Shown piece after piece: positions 1 through 8,484 of a stretch of 64,000 nt of DNA (its first letter is position 1; each line of letters starts with the position of its first letter). Position numbers and translations under genes: made by a program. The notes beneath the pieces were generated by a model. It was not told where the DNA came from and did not search any database. It was given only the letters and a program-made list of their open reading frames with translations. The stretch covers positions 3,596,001 to 3,660,000 of the forward strand of contig NZ_AP022567.1 in assembly GCF_010727475.1 (NCBI RefSeq). The letters run 5' to 3'. This DNA is from Mycolicibacterium mageritense (GTDB lineage Bacteria; Actinomycetota; Actinomycetes; Mycobacteriales; Mycobacteriaceae).

Positions 1-1139
1 TCGGCAGTCGAGCCGGCAAGATCGATGTCGATCTCCACCTCGGCGGCATCGACATTCTCGGCCAGCGTCCGGGTTTCGTTGGGCCCCATGGCCACCAACC
101 CGAAATCGTGCGTTGCGGTTCGCAGCTGCGTCAGCTCCGCGATCGGCACCGCAATCAGGCGGTTGTCGTCGCCGAGCGTCAGCTCGCGGTGAACCGTCAT
201 CTGGCCTGACCAACCGTCGGTGAGCTGCGAGGCTGCGGGGATCCCGAAGGAACCCATCCACGCCAGCATTAGCCTGCGGCCGTCTGGAGCTTGAAATGAT
301 TGTGGGGCATAGTAATTGGCACCCCAGTCGATGGGCCGGTACTCGGTGAGCGGCCGAAACTCTTCACCCGGCGACCAGGTGCCCACCACGTATCCCGCGT
401 TGTGTCGGTTGCGGGCCCGGTATTTCTTCGGTCTGCGGCCCATCGGACAGTAGGTGAGCACCCATTTGTCGCCGAGCGGGAACAGGTCAGGGCATTCGAG
501 CATGAAAGTGTGTGGATCCGGATCGCGGTAGAGCACGCGGTCGAATGTCCAGTCCCGCATGTCGTCCGACGTGTACAGCCAGACCTCGCCACGATTGTCG
601 GGTGAGCACGCGCCGAAGATCATGTAGCCGCGATCGCCAGTCCGCCAGACCTTCGGGTCGCGAAAGTGCATGAGGCCGTCCGGACACTCGACCACGGTGC
701 CCTGCTTTTCGAAGGTGATTCCGTCTTTACTCACAGCCAGGCATTGGACCTGTAGGTTTCCGTCGTCCTCGTCGACGCCGTTGCGCCAGCGGTGTCCGGT
801 GAAATAGACCAGCAACTCGTGCTCATCGGAGACCACGGCCGAGCCCGAGAAAACCCCGTCCCGGTCCTCCGCCACGCTCGGGGCCATCGCGATGGGTTCG
901 CGGCGCCACGTGACCAGGTCGGCACTGCTGACATGGCCCCAGTGCATCGGGCCCCAGTCGCTGCTGTACGGATGATGTTGGAAGTAGACCTGGTACCGGT
1001 CGTTGAAGTGGCAGAGCCCGTTGGGGTCATTGATCCATCCGGCACGCGCCGCGATATGGAACTTGGGATACCAGCGGTCATTTCGGGTGGCCCGAAGTTC
1101 ACGGACTCCCTGTTCGGCGCGGGCGAGCTGCTGGTCCAT
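1..1139 (-). CDS. GH32 family beta-fructosidase (sucrose/fructan hydrolase), 3' end outside the window
   Basis: Glycoside hydrolase family 32, which cleaves beta-fructosides such as sucrose or sucrose-6-phosphate. The N-terminal WINDPNG block holds the nucleophile Asp (about D38). Further in are the FRDPKVW block (transition-state Asp) and an ECPDLF block (acid/base Glu). At least 379 codons are present and the C-terminal part runs off the left edge. No signal peptide is visible, so the enzyme is probably cytoplasmic and acts on sugar brought in by the permease gene. Its ATG shares one base with the permease stop (TGATG), which indicates translational coupling. Exact substrate (sucrose, its phosphate, or short fructans) cannot be told from sequence. 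Confidence 0.9.
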   Translation of the reverse strand, partial: MDQQLARAEQGVRELRATRNDRWYPKFHIAARAGWINDPNGLCHFNDRYQVYFQHHPYSSDWGPMHWGHVSSADLVTWRREPIAMAPSVAEDRDGVFSGSAVVSDEHELLVYFTGHRWRNGVDEDDGNLQVQCLAVSKDGITFEKQGTVVECPDGLMHFRDPKVWRTGDRGYMIFGACSPDNRGEVWLYTSDDMRDWTFDRVLYRDPDPHTFMLECPDLFPLGDKWVLTYCPMGRRPKKYRARNRHNAGYVVGTWSPGEEFRPLTEYRPIDWGANYYAPQSFQAPDGRRLMLAWMGSFGIPAASQLTDGWSGQMTVHRELTLGDDNRLIAVPIAELTQLRTATHDFGLVAMGPNETRTLAENVDAAEVEIDIDLAGSTA

Positions 1140-2431
1140 CACGCGCCCGCTCCGGCCGGGGTCTTGTCCGAAGCCCGGACGAACGGGTCGCCGTAGACGT
1201 CCTGAGCATCTCGCTTGAGAGTGCAGTAGGCATAGACACCGGCAGCGAATACCGTTGCGGCGATGACATAGAACGTCGGCTGGTAACCGATCGAGTCACG
1301 CAGCGCGCCGAGCGGCTGGGACAGGATGACGTTGCCGACCTGCGCCGAGATCTGGAACCCGACCATGTACAGGGTCGCCGAAAGCGTGGCCGGGAAGTGC
1401 AGCGTGAAGTAGCGGAAGATCGCCAGGATGAAGAGCGGAACCTCGATGGCGTGGAACATCTTCACGATGGACACGATGACCGCGTCGTCGAACACCGCGG
1501 TGCCGAGGATCCGCACACACATGACGGATACGCCCAGCAGGAGCGTGGCGCGAACCCCGACCTTGCGCATGAGGATCGGGACGAAACCCATCATCGTCGC
1601 TTCCACGAATACCTGGACAGAGTTGAGCACGCCATAGATCTGCTGGCCGCGTTCTTCGGTCTCGAACAGGCTCGTATAGAACTCGGGGAACATCTGCTGG
1701 TCGTAGACCGTGTAGAAGGTCCAGGTGAACAGCACGAACACGATGATGAGCCACAATCGCGGCAGTTTGAGCAAGCCGGCCATCTCGCGAAGGCTGGGAG
1801 TCTGCGGGTGGCTGCTGTGGCCTGCGGCCAACGGTACCGACGATGTTCTCCAGAACAGTTGCACCAGCAGGCAGGCGATGCCGAAGAGCGAGCCACCGAT
1901 GAAGTTCAGCGTCGGGTTGATGGTGAACAGGAACCCTGCCATGAGGGCCGCGAGTGCATAACCGAACGAGCCCCACATGCGGGCCTGGCCGTACTCGAAC
2001 CCATAGGTGCGGCTCATCCGTTCGGCGACGGCCTCGAGCAGACCTGCGGCGGCCATGTAGCCCAGCGACAGGAAGACCGCGCCGGCCAAGACTCCGAGGA
2101 AGAACGCCGAACGCAGCAGCGGTTCGTATATGACGAGGAAGAACGGTGCCACCAGGGCCATCGCCGCAGACGCGATGACGACCAGTGTGCGCTTCAAGCC
2201 GAGCTTGTCCTGGATCGTCCCGTAGAAGAACATGATCGCCAAGGTGGCGAGCGAGTTCACCGAGTAGACGGTCCCCACCTCGGCGCCGTTGAGCCCCAGA
2301 CCGTGCTCGTCGTTGGTCAGCCAGATCTGGAAGAACGACCACCAGATGCCCCAGGACGCGAAGAAGAGCAGCAGCGTCACGGAACTCTGCAAGTAGGCCC
2401 CGTTTTTGAGGGAATGGGTCAGCTTCGGCAC
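1139..2431 (-). CDS. LacY/CscB-type oligosaccharide:H+ symporter (MFS)
   Basis: 430-aa, 12-helix MFS transporter of the oligosaccharide:H+ symporter family (LacY, RafB, CscB). Family marks are the first-helix FFxIWL segment, a loop 2-3 GTIQDKLGLKRTL motif like the LacY DKLGLR motif, and an FEYGQARMWGS-type segment matching the LacY FEFGRARMFG region that carries the sugar-binding Glu/Arg. Coupling to a GH32 gene downstream makes sucrose or another fructoside the likely substrate; that is inference. It lies 231 nt after the LacI gene and probably has its own promoter, with an operator-like palindrome at 2579-2596. Confidence 0.85.
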   Translation of the reverse strand: MPKLTHSLKNGAYLQSSVTLLLFFASWGIWWSFFQIWLTNDEHGLGLNGAEVGTVYSVNSLATLAIMFFYGTIQDKLGLKRTLVVIASAAMALVAPFFLVIYEPLLRSAFFLGVLAGAVFLSLGYMAAAGLLEAVAERMSRTYGFEYGQARMWGSFGYALAALMAGFLFTINPTLNFIGGSLFGIACLLVQLFWRTSSVPLAAGHSSHPQTPSLREMAGLLKLPRLWLIIVFVLFTWTFYTVYDQQMFPEFYTSLFETEERGQQIYGVLNSVQVFVEATMMGFVPILMRKVGVRATLLLGVSVMCVRILGTAVFDDAVIVSIVKMFHAIEVPLFILAIFRYFTLHFPATLSATLYMVGFQISAQVGNVILSQPLGALRDSIGYQPTFYVIAATVFAAGVYAYCTLKRDAQDVYGDPFVRASDKTPAGAGA

Positions 2432-2662
2432 GTGGTGAACCTTTCCTCGCCGAGTCTTGTTGCCGACGCCGCACAGGGTGCGGTCTGACGGTGCGGCGCC
2501 TGCAGGCCGGAAGATTCGGCAGGTGCGATCACGGCGTTGGCCGTCAGGTGCAGGTCGGGGTTCGCAACGGCAGCAGCTTGCTAAATCGATTCTGCACTGT
2601 CTGGGCGAGGAAGTTACACCCCCTTGCAGGTGTGACGCAAGTCTCTTCTCGAGTCTGGTCCG
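2432..2662 (-). promoter_or_regulatory. Permease/GH32 promoter region with LacI-type operator
   Basis: A 231-nt gap between the lacI-like gene and the permease. At 2579-2596 is an imperfect palindrome TGC-N2-AATCGATT-N2-GCA with the central CpG typical of LacI-family operators. A second inverted repeat, GTTACACC (2613-2620) with GGTGTGAC (2629-2636), follows the LacI stop and could be a weak terminator without a T-run. No gene is seen in this gap. The operator role is inferred from position and symmetry. Confidence 0.5.
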
Positions 2663-3688
2663 TCAGCGCGGACGAGCGACCGATTCCCGCGTGGAACAAG
2701 GCATCGGGCACCGATGCACCGCGGCCTCCCGCTGGTTCCCGAGCACCAACTCGACGGCCTTCGCGCCCATGTCGTAATGCGGAAGGGCGATCGAGGTCAG
2801 GGCGGGACGCATCCAGGCCGCGAGTTCGGAGTCGTCGAACGAGACGACCGACACGTCGCCAGGAATGGAGAAACCCGATTCCTGCAGCGCCTGGTAGGCG
2901 CCGAGGGCAAGCCGGTCGTTGGCGCAGATGAGCGCCGTCGGCGGGAGATCGGTGCGTAGCACCTCCCGGGCCACCCGATATCCCTCCGGCGGCACCCACT
3001 CGCACTCTGCCGTACCGGCCAGGGACAGTCCCCGGGCGGCGAACGCCTCGGCGATGCCTCTGGCCCGCTCGTGGCCGGCGAAGATGCCGCCTGGTTTGTC
3101 GGCGGTCAGGTGCCTGCCGCCGATGTAGTACACGCGGTCGGTGTGACCGGCATCGAGAAGCGTTGCCGCGGCAAGCCTTCCGGCTTCGGCTTCGTCCGGG
3201 ATCACCGCCGGTCCGTCATTCCCGGGGGGAAGGCAGTTGAGGAAGACGTGGGGCACCGACCGGAGGGAAACCGGCGGCTCCACCTCGCGGGTGTACATCG
3301 ATCCGTAGATCAGTCCGTCGACCTGGCGGTCGAGCATCGCGTCGATGTGCTCGGCGCCATCGGCGGATTCGTCTTCGGTCTCCGCGATCAAAAGCACGCG
3401 GCCGGTTCGGGTCGCCGCCTCGATGGCTCCGCGCACCATCTCGCCGGCGTATTGCGTCGCCGCAATGCGATCGGAGATCATCCCGATCGTCATCGTCGAA
3501 TTGACCCGCAGGCTTCGTGCCGCCAGGTTGGGCCGGTACCCGAGCTTGCGGCTGGCCTCCCAGACCCGGTCCTGGGTATCCGCAGAAATCCGCTTCGAAT
3601 CTTGGTGCGACAGAACGAAGGACGCCGTCGTCCTGGACACCCCGGCTTCGCGCGCGACGTCGCTCAGCGTCACCCGCTTTTGCCGCAA
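2663..3688 (-). CDS. LacI-family transcriptional repressor of the sugar cassette
   Basis: 341 aa. The N-terminal helix-turn-helix (VTLSDVAREAGVSRTTASFVLS) is followed by the LacI hinge and a periplasmic-binding-protein-like effector domain with the ICANDRLALGA and SFDDSELA segments. The start chosen is TTG at 3688, because GGAGGTGA sits seven bases upstream and the family always begins a few residues before the HTH; an upstream in-frame ATG at 3796 would add 36 residues of non-family sequence. It probably represses the downstream permease and GH32 genes and responds to the sugar or its phosphate (inferred from context). Confidence 0.85.
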   Translation of the reverse strand: MRQKRVTLSDVAREAGVSRTTASFVLSHQDSKRISADTQDRVWEASRKLGYRPNLAARSLRVNSTMTIGMISDRIAATQYAGEMVRGAIEAATRTGRVLLIAETEDESADGAEHIDAMLDRQVDGLIYGSMYTREVEPPVSLRSVPHVFLNCLPPGNDGPAVIPDEAEAGRLAAATLLDAGHTDRVYYIGGRHLTADKPGGIFAGHERARGIAEAFAARGLSLAGTAECEWVPPEGYRVAREVLRTDLPPTALICANDRLALGAYQALQESGFSIPGDVSVVSFDDSELAAWMRPALTSIALPHYDMGAKAVELVLGNQREAAVHRCPMPCSTRESVARPR

Positions 3689-3773
3689 CGAATCACCTCC
3701 GGCTGGTCGTCCGCGCAGAACCCAGTATGCCCCGCTGGTTTTTCCCTTCAGATCCGTACCGGGTCGGCCCGGG

Positions 3774-4706
3774 TCAGCCGCCCGGTTTCGATCCACCCAG
3801 TTGAGCCGTCAACACGTCGGCGGCGGCGCACAGTCCGCCGGCATGCCGAGCAATCTCGGCGTCGGCCAGGGCCCGCCCGATCTGCAGCGAAACCACCATC
3901 ACCTGCCGCTGATGGTGATCGAAAACGGGTGCCGCGATCACGCTGACGTCGACTGCCCGGGAATCGGCCGCGGTGCCGTCTGCTCTTCGCGCAAGCGGCT
4001 CATCGCTCGGCAGGTACACACGCTCCCCGATATCCGATATCAGCTCGCCCAGCAGCGCACGAAGTTCGTCGGGCAGCGTGCTCGACATGCCTGCCATCAT
4101 CGCGTACAGGCGTCGGCCTCCCGGCGTGAGCCGCTCCACGAGGTATCCCGAGGCCCGGCACTCGGCGATGACGCGGTCGAGACGTTCGCTGTCGGTACGC
4201 AGCGGGATGGTCGGCTCTTTCGCGAGCCAGTCCCGCACGGCCCTGTCGTCCCACAACACGAACATCAGGCCGACCGGCGGCGCGAACGGATAGCTCTGGC
4301 CGACGCGGACGGTGACGGGGCTTCCGGGCGGGGAGACCAGTTCCAGCAGGGTGATGCGATCGTCCACGACGCCCGAGAGTGCCGCCGTCGCGTTGAAGGT
4401 CTCGCAGAGCCGACGCAGTTCTTCGCGCGCACCCGGACTGACTCGCATCGATTCCTGCGCGATGTGTCCGAGGGAGATGAGTGCAGGCCCAAGGCGATAC
4501 GTCTTGTTTTGTGTGTCGCGGATCAGATAACCGGATTCGGCCAAGGTCGACAGGATGCCAAGGCATGTCGGCTTGCTCAGGCCCACCCGCCGCGCCAGTT
4601 CGGACAGACCGAACTGATCGTGGGGGTGCTGGGCCAGGAAGTCCAGGATGGCGATCACCCGCGCGGTGGGCGGCGACGCACGTCCGGCCGACTCGGCGAG
4701 CGTCAT
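3774..4706 (-). CDS. IclR-family transcriptional regulator
   Basis: 310 aa, with an N-terminal winged HTH (about residues 12-75, LSELARRVGLSKPTCLGILSTLAESGYL) and a C-terminal IclR effector-binding domain. The ATG at 4706 has GGGAGG seven bases upstream. It lies 85 nt upstream of lacI on the same strand and is divergent from the DUF1214 gene at 4809. The KstR-type operator at 4736-4749 is shared by both, so this regulator may answer to sterols although its other neighbour is the sugar cassette. Target and ligand are unknown. Confidence 0.85.
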   Translation of the reverse strand: MTLAESAGRASPPTARVIAILDFLAQHPHDQFGLSELARRVGLSKPTCLGILSTLAESGYLIRDTQNKTYRLGPALISLGHIAQESMRVSPGAREELRRLCETFNATAALSGVVDDRITLLELVSPPGSPVTVRVGQSYPFAPPVGLMFVLWDDRAVRDWLAKEPTIPLRTDSERLDRVIAECRASGYLVERLTPGGRRLYAMMAGMSSTLPDELRALLGELISDIGERVYLPSDEPLARRADGTAADSRAVDVSVIAAPVFDHHQRQVMVVSLQIGRALADAEIARHAGGLCAAADVLTAQLGGSKPGG

Positions 4707-4735
4707 GTCATGACCTCCCAGACGTTGACTCGAAT

Positions 4736-4749
4736 TGGAACGCGTTCTA
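4736..4749. promoter_or_regulatory. KstR operator (IclR / DUF1214 divergent promoter)
   Basis: TGGAACGCGTTCTA fits T-N2-AAC-N2-GTT-N2-A, the KstR consensus. It is centred 36 nt from the IclR ATG and 66 nt from the DUF1214 ATG. Confidence 0.8.
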
Positions 4750-4808
4750 GTGTCAGGTCGGAAACTCTACCACTTCGGTCCAATATTGGAACGAAAGAAC
4801 GGGGCGAG

Positions 4809-5936
4809 ATGTATTCACAGCCACTGGTCGACGCCATAGCCGAGGCTGAGCGCCTGGTCCGCGAGGCGCCGCACGTCGAATCCGAAGCCGACCTGCTCGA
4901 AGGCCTGCAGTACCTGGCAGGTGGGATCTCGGCCTGTACGCACATGGCGTTCGACTACGACCGCGACCACCCGTTCCTCTTGTCCGGCACCGGTCCGTTC
5001 AACAAGATGGGCCTCGACAATCCCGACACGCTGTATTTCGGCACCCGCGTGCAGGCCGGGCACGAGTACGTCGTGACCGGAACCCGGGGCACCACCACAG
5101 ATCTGAGTTTCCAGATGCTCGGCGGTGAATACACCGACTCCAACGTGCCGGACAGCGAAACCGCGTTCGACGACCGGGCCCTCGACATCGCCGAGGACGG
5201 CACCTTCGAATGGCGCGTCACGCCGAAAAGCCCCGCGCAGTTGGTGATCCGCGAGGTCTACAACGACTGGTCGGCCCGGCGCGGCACGCTGGCGATCGCG
5301 CGTACCGACTCGGCCGGAACCGCGCCGCCACCACTGACCCGTGAACTCATCGAGAAGCGGTACGCCACTGCGGGCAAGCAGCTCGTGCAACGGATCAAGA
5401 CGTGGCTGCAGTTCCCGCAGTGGTTCTACCTGAACATCCCGGTCAACACCATGGTGGCGCCGCGGCTCACGCCGGGCGGGCTGGCCACCCAGTATTCGTC
5501 GGCCGGGCACTATGACCTGGCTGACGACCAGGCGATGGTCATCACGCTGCCGGTCACCGACGCGCCGTACCTCGGATTCCAGCTGGGCAGCCTCTGGTAC
5601 ATCTCGCTCGACTACATCAACCATCAGACGTCGCTCAACGGTACTCAGGCACAAGCGGATCCGGACGGCAAGATCCGCATCGTGGTGTCCGAGGAAAATC
5701 CGGGGATCACCAACTGGGTGGAGACCCTGGGGCACCGCAAGGGCTTCCTGCAGTTCCGGTGGCAGCGGGTGTCGCGCGAGTTGACCGAGGCCGACGGTCC
5801 CACGGTGGAAGTGGTCGACGTGGCCGATGTGGCGAAGGCGCTGCCGTTCTACGACCACAACAAGATCTCAGAGCAAGACTGGCGGGCCCGTATTGCGCTG
5901 CGTCAGAACCAAATCGCGAACAGGATGCTGGGGTAG
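4809..5936 (+). CDS. DUF1214 protein, Rv3531c homologue
   Basis: 375 aa, matching the length of M. tuberculosis Rv3531c. The second half shows the DUF1214 region (FYLNIPVNTMVAPRLTPGG, VITLPVTDAPYLGFQLG). No signal peptide or membrane helix is seen, and the biochemical function is not established. It is first in a three-gene plus-strand run with the SDR (2-nt gap) and the sulfotransferase-like gene. This mirrors Rv3531c-Rv3530c-Rv3529c, and the KstR box upstream places the run in the sterol regulon. The ATG at 4809 starts the conserved part; in-frame codons upstream run into regulatory sequence. Confidence 0.85.
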   Translation: MYSQPLVDAIAEAERLVREAPHVESEADLLEGLQYLAGGISACTHMAFDYDRDHPFLLSGTGPFNKMGLDNPDTLYFGTRVQAGHEYVVTGTRGTTTDLSFQMLGGEYTDSNVPDSETAFDDRALDIAEDGTFEWRVTPKSPAQLVIREVYNDWSARRGTLAIARTDSAGTAPPPLTRELIEKRYATAGKQLVQRIKTWLQFPQWFYLNIPVNTMVAPRLTPGGLATQYSSAGHYDLADDQAMVITLPVTDAPYLGFQLGSLWYISLDYINHQTSLNGTQAQADPDGKIRIVVSEENPGITNWVETLGHRKGFLQFRWQRVSRELTEADGPTVEVVDVADVAKALPFYDHNKISEQDWRARIALRQNQIANRMLG

Positions 5937-5938
5937 AC

Positions 5939-6721
5939 ATGTCGGGACTGCTTGAAAACAAAGTCGTCGTCATCAGCGGTGTCGGGCCCGCGCTGGGCAC
6001 CACCCTGGCCCGGCGGTGTGCCGAGGCCGGCGCCGATCTGGTGCTCGCCGCGCGCACCGTCGAGCGCCTCGACGACGTGGCCAAAGAAGTGGCGAACCTC
6101 GGCCGGCGCGCGTTGTCGGTCGGCACCGACATCACCGACGACGAGCAGGTCGACAACCTCGTCTCGGCAGCGACGGCGGAGTACGGCAAGGTCGACGTGT
6201 TGATCAACAACGCATTCCGGGTGCCGTCGATGAAACCGTTCGCCAACACCACCTTTGAACACATGCGCGAAGCCATCGAACTCACGGTCTTCGGTGCGCT
6301 GCGACTCGTGCAGGCGTTCACGCCGGCCCTGGCCGAGTCGAAAGGCGCTGTGGTCAACGTCAACTCGATGGTGGTGCGGCACTCGCAGGCCAAGTACGGC
6401 GCCTACAAGCTGGCCAAGTCGGCACTGCTGGCCATGTCCCAGACCCTGGCGACCGAGCTCGGCGAGCAGGGTATCCGGGTGAATTCGGTGCTGCCCGGCT
6501 ACATCTGGGGCGGCACGCTGGAGAGCTACTTCACCCACCAGGCCGGCAAGTACGGCACCACCGTGGACGAGATCTACAAAGCCACCGCGGCCGCGTCGGA
6601 TCTCAAGCGGCTGCCCACCGAGGACGAGGTCGCGTCGGCCATCCTGTTCATGGCCAGCGACATGGCGAGCGGGATCACGGGGCAGGCCCTCGACGTCAAC
6701 TGCGGGGAGTACAAGGCATGA
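5939..6721 (+). CDS. Short-chain dehydrogenase, Rv3530c homologue
   Basis: 260 aa, the length of Rv3530c. Rossmann fold with an N-terminal ISGVGPALGTTLA segment, a variant of the TGxxxGxG loop. INNAF stands for the usual NNAG. The catalytic Ser (NVNSM) and YKLAK (Tyr-x3-Lys) are intact. The C-terminal GITGQALDVNCGEY is typical of the family. It begins two bases after the DUF1214 stop. Probably an NAD(P)-dependent sterol-related oxidoreductase, by regulon membership only. Confidence 0.88.
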   Translation: MSGLLENKVVVISGVGPALGTTLARRCAEAGADLVLAARTVERLDDVAKEVANLGRRALSVGTDITDDEQVDNLVSAATAEYGKVDVLINNAFRVPSMKPFANTTFEHMREAIELTVFGALRLVQAFTPALAESKGAVVNVNSMVVRHSQAKYGAYKLAKSALLAMSQTLATELGEQGIRVNSVLPGYIWGGTLESYFTHQAGKYGTTVDEIYKATAAASDLKRLPTEDEVASAILFMASDMASGITGQALDVNCGEYKA

Positions 6722-6752
6722 GCGGGCAGCGAGTAGCGGAGGCGGATCGCGT

Positions 6753-7901
6753 ATGAGCGGCGTTCGTACCAACGTCGGCACGGTCGAGGATCTGCACGCG
6801 TCGGCGACCAAGGCCACGGGTCTCGACGATTTCGGTACCGACGACGACAACTATCGCGAGGCGCTCGCGGTGCTACTGGAGTCGTATCAGCGCGACGCCG
6901 ACCTCACCGAGCTGGGCAGCAAGATGTCGCGGTTCTTCTTGCGCAACGCACTGGTGGCCCGGCTGCTGAGCGAATCGTCGTGGAAGCAGTACCCGCAACA
7001 TGCCGACGTGGCCATCGAGCGGCCGATCTTCGTCACGGGTCTGCCGCGTACCGGCACCACGGTGCTGCACCGGTTGCTGACGGCCGACCCGGCCCATCAA
7101 GGCTTGGAGATGTGGCTCGCCGAGTTTCCACAGCCGCGCCCGCCGCGCGAGACCTGGCCGGACAACCCCGTGTATCAGCAGCTCGCAGCCCGCTTCGACC
7201 AGCATCATGAGGAGAACCCGGACTACACCGGTCTGCACTTCATGACTGCCGACGAGGTGGAGGAGTGCTGGCAGCTGCTGCGTCAGTCCCTGCATTCGGT
7301 GTCGTACGAGACGCTCGCGCACCTGCCGACGTACGCGAACTGGCTTGCGCAGCAGGACTGGACGCGGTCCTATCAGCGGCACCGCCGCAACCTTCAGCTG
7401 ATCGGTCTCAATGACCCCGAAAAGCGTTGGGTGCTCAAGAATCCCAGCCATCTGTTCGCCCTGGACGCGGTGTTCGCCACCTACCCGGACGCCCTCGTGA
7501 TCCAGTGCCACCGGCCGGCGGAGACCATCATGGCGTCGATGTGTTCGTTGGCCCAGCACACCACGGAGGGCTGGTCGAACAGCTTCGTCGGCGCACAGAT
7601 CGGCGCGGACGCGCTCGAAACCTGGTCGCGTGGGCTGGAGTTGTTCAGTGCGGAACGGCGCAAACACAATCCGGCGCAGTTCTACGACGTCGACTACTTC
7701 GAGTTCATCGCCGATCCCGTGGCCACGGTCGAGAACGTGTACCGGCACTTCGGGTTGCCGTACACCGACGCGGCGCGTGCGGCCGTCAAAGCGGTGGACG
7801 AGGCGAGCAAGCGGGGTCCGCGTGCACCGAAACACACGTATTCCCTTGCTGATTACGGGTTGACCGCGGAGTCGGTCAAGGAGCGGTTCAAGGGGCTTTA
7901 G
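6753..7901 (+). CDS. Sulfotransferase-family protein, Rv3529c homologue
   Basis: 382 aa. A P-loop-like FVTGLPRTGTTVLHRLL (about residues 91-107) is the 5'-phosphosulfate-binding motif of sulfotransferases, and a VIQCHRPAETIMASM segment matches the 3'-phosphate-binding helix region. The fold suggests transfer of a sulfuryl group from PAPS; the acceptor is unknown, and a sterol is possible because of the operon. GGAGG lies 10 nt before the ATG. The gene is followed after 24 nt by a palindromic element. Confidence 0.82.
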   Translation: MSGVRTNVGTVEDLHASATKATGLDDFGTDDDNYREALAVLLESYQRDADLTELGSKMSRFFLRNALVARLLSESSWKQYPQHADVAIERPIFVTGLPRTGTTVLHRLLTADPAHQGLEMWLAEFPQPRPPRETWPDNPVYQQLAARFDQHHEENPDYTGLHFMTADEVEECWQLLRQSLHSVSYETLAHLPTYANWLAQQDWTRSYQRHRRNLQLIGLNDPEKRWVLKNPSHLFALDAVFATYPDALVIQCHRPAETIMASMCSLAQHTTEGWSNSFVGAQIGADALETWSRGLELFSAERRKHNPAQFYDVDYFEFIADPVATVENVYRHFGLPYTDAARAAVKAVDEASKRGPRAPKHTYSLADYGLTAESVKERFKGL

Positions 7902-7924
7902 AGTCTCCCCGCGAGAGTCTCCCC

Positions 7925-7984
7925 GCGAGCAGACGCGCAGGTACCCGGAAATCGCGAAAACGGGGTACCGACGCGTCTGCTCGC
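7925..7984. repeat. Palindromic intergenic element, copy 1
   Basis: Two arms, GCGAGCAGACGCG followed by CAGGTACCC (7925-7946) and the inverse (7962-7984), match at about 20 of 22 positions and enclose about 15 nt. Copies 2 and 3 are at 16622-16682 and 23509-23568. The element starts 24 nt after the sulfotransferase stop and ends 10 nt before the end of the convergent gene at 7995, so it may act as a bidirectional terminator. GAGTCTCCCCGCGA is duplicated just before it. Confidence 0.85.
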
Positions 7985-7994
7985 GAGAGAAAAT

Positions 7995-8471
7995 TCAGCC
8001 GTCGCCGGGGGAGGGGGCCGAGGAGAATTCTTCGAGGCACCCTTCCGCGACGGCATGCTTGATGCTGTCGGCCAGCCGTGGACAGGATCGGGCCCGGGCC
8101 GGATCCCCGCCCGACTCCCGGATCTCGGCGAACACCGCACAGCGTTGCGTCGCTTGGGAATTCCACTGCACCGAGGTGTGCTCCGGGCCCAGCTTCTTGA
8201 CCTTCACCGCGACGTGGCAGAACCGGCAGTCGACCTCCGCGAGGCCGGACGTGAGATAGCGCTCACGGTCCCGTTCGGTGGCAGCCCGCACCGCCGCGGC
8301 CCGTTCAGGGTCGGACGCGAAATCCGGTGCCTTTGACCACGTCCCAGCCCATGAACCGGAACTACTGCCGCCGGCGCCATGACGATCGTCGTCGTCATCA
8401 TGCACGCCGTGCAGCAGCAGCATCGACCGGGCAAGTCGGTCGACATCTGGCGGTTCGTGGCGCGGCGTCAT
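7995..8471 (-). CDS. Conserved small Cys-rich protein downstream of kshA, Rv3527-like
   Basis: 158 aa. The N-terminal third is rich in Asp, Gly and Ser. The C-terminal part has VDCRFCHVAVKVKK (CxxC) and three further cysteines (QRCAVF, RSCPRL, EGCLEEF), which could bind metal or a cluster. It begins 13 nt after the kshA stop and is probably cotranscribed from the KstR promoter at 9660. Position and size match Rv3527, whose function is unknown. Confidence 0.75.
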   Translation of the reverse strand: MTPRHEPPDVDRLARSMLLLHGVHDDDDDRHGAGGSSSGSWAGTWSKAPDFASDPERAAAVRAATERDRERYLTSGLAEVDCRFCHVAVKVKKLGPEHTSVQWNSQATQRCAVFAEIRESGGDPARARSCPRLADSIKHAVAEGCLEEFSSAPSPGDG

Positions 8472-8484
8472 GGCGACTGCCAGC

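Noticed and set aside
3345..4808. N-terminal extension of the DUF1214 protein to 3345
   Set aside because: The added stretch runs antisense through the LacI and IclR genes and the KstR operator; the family start is ATG 4809.
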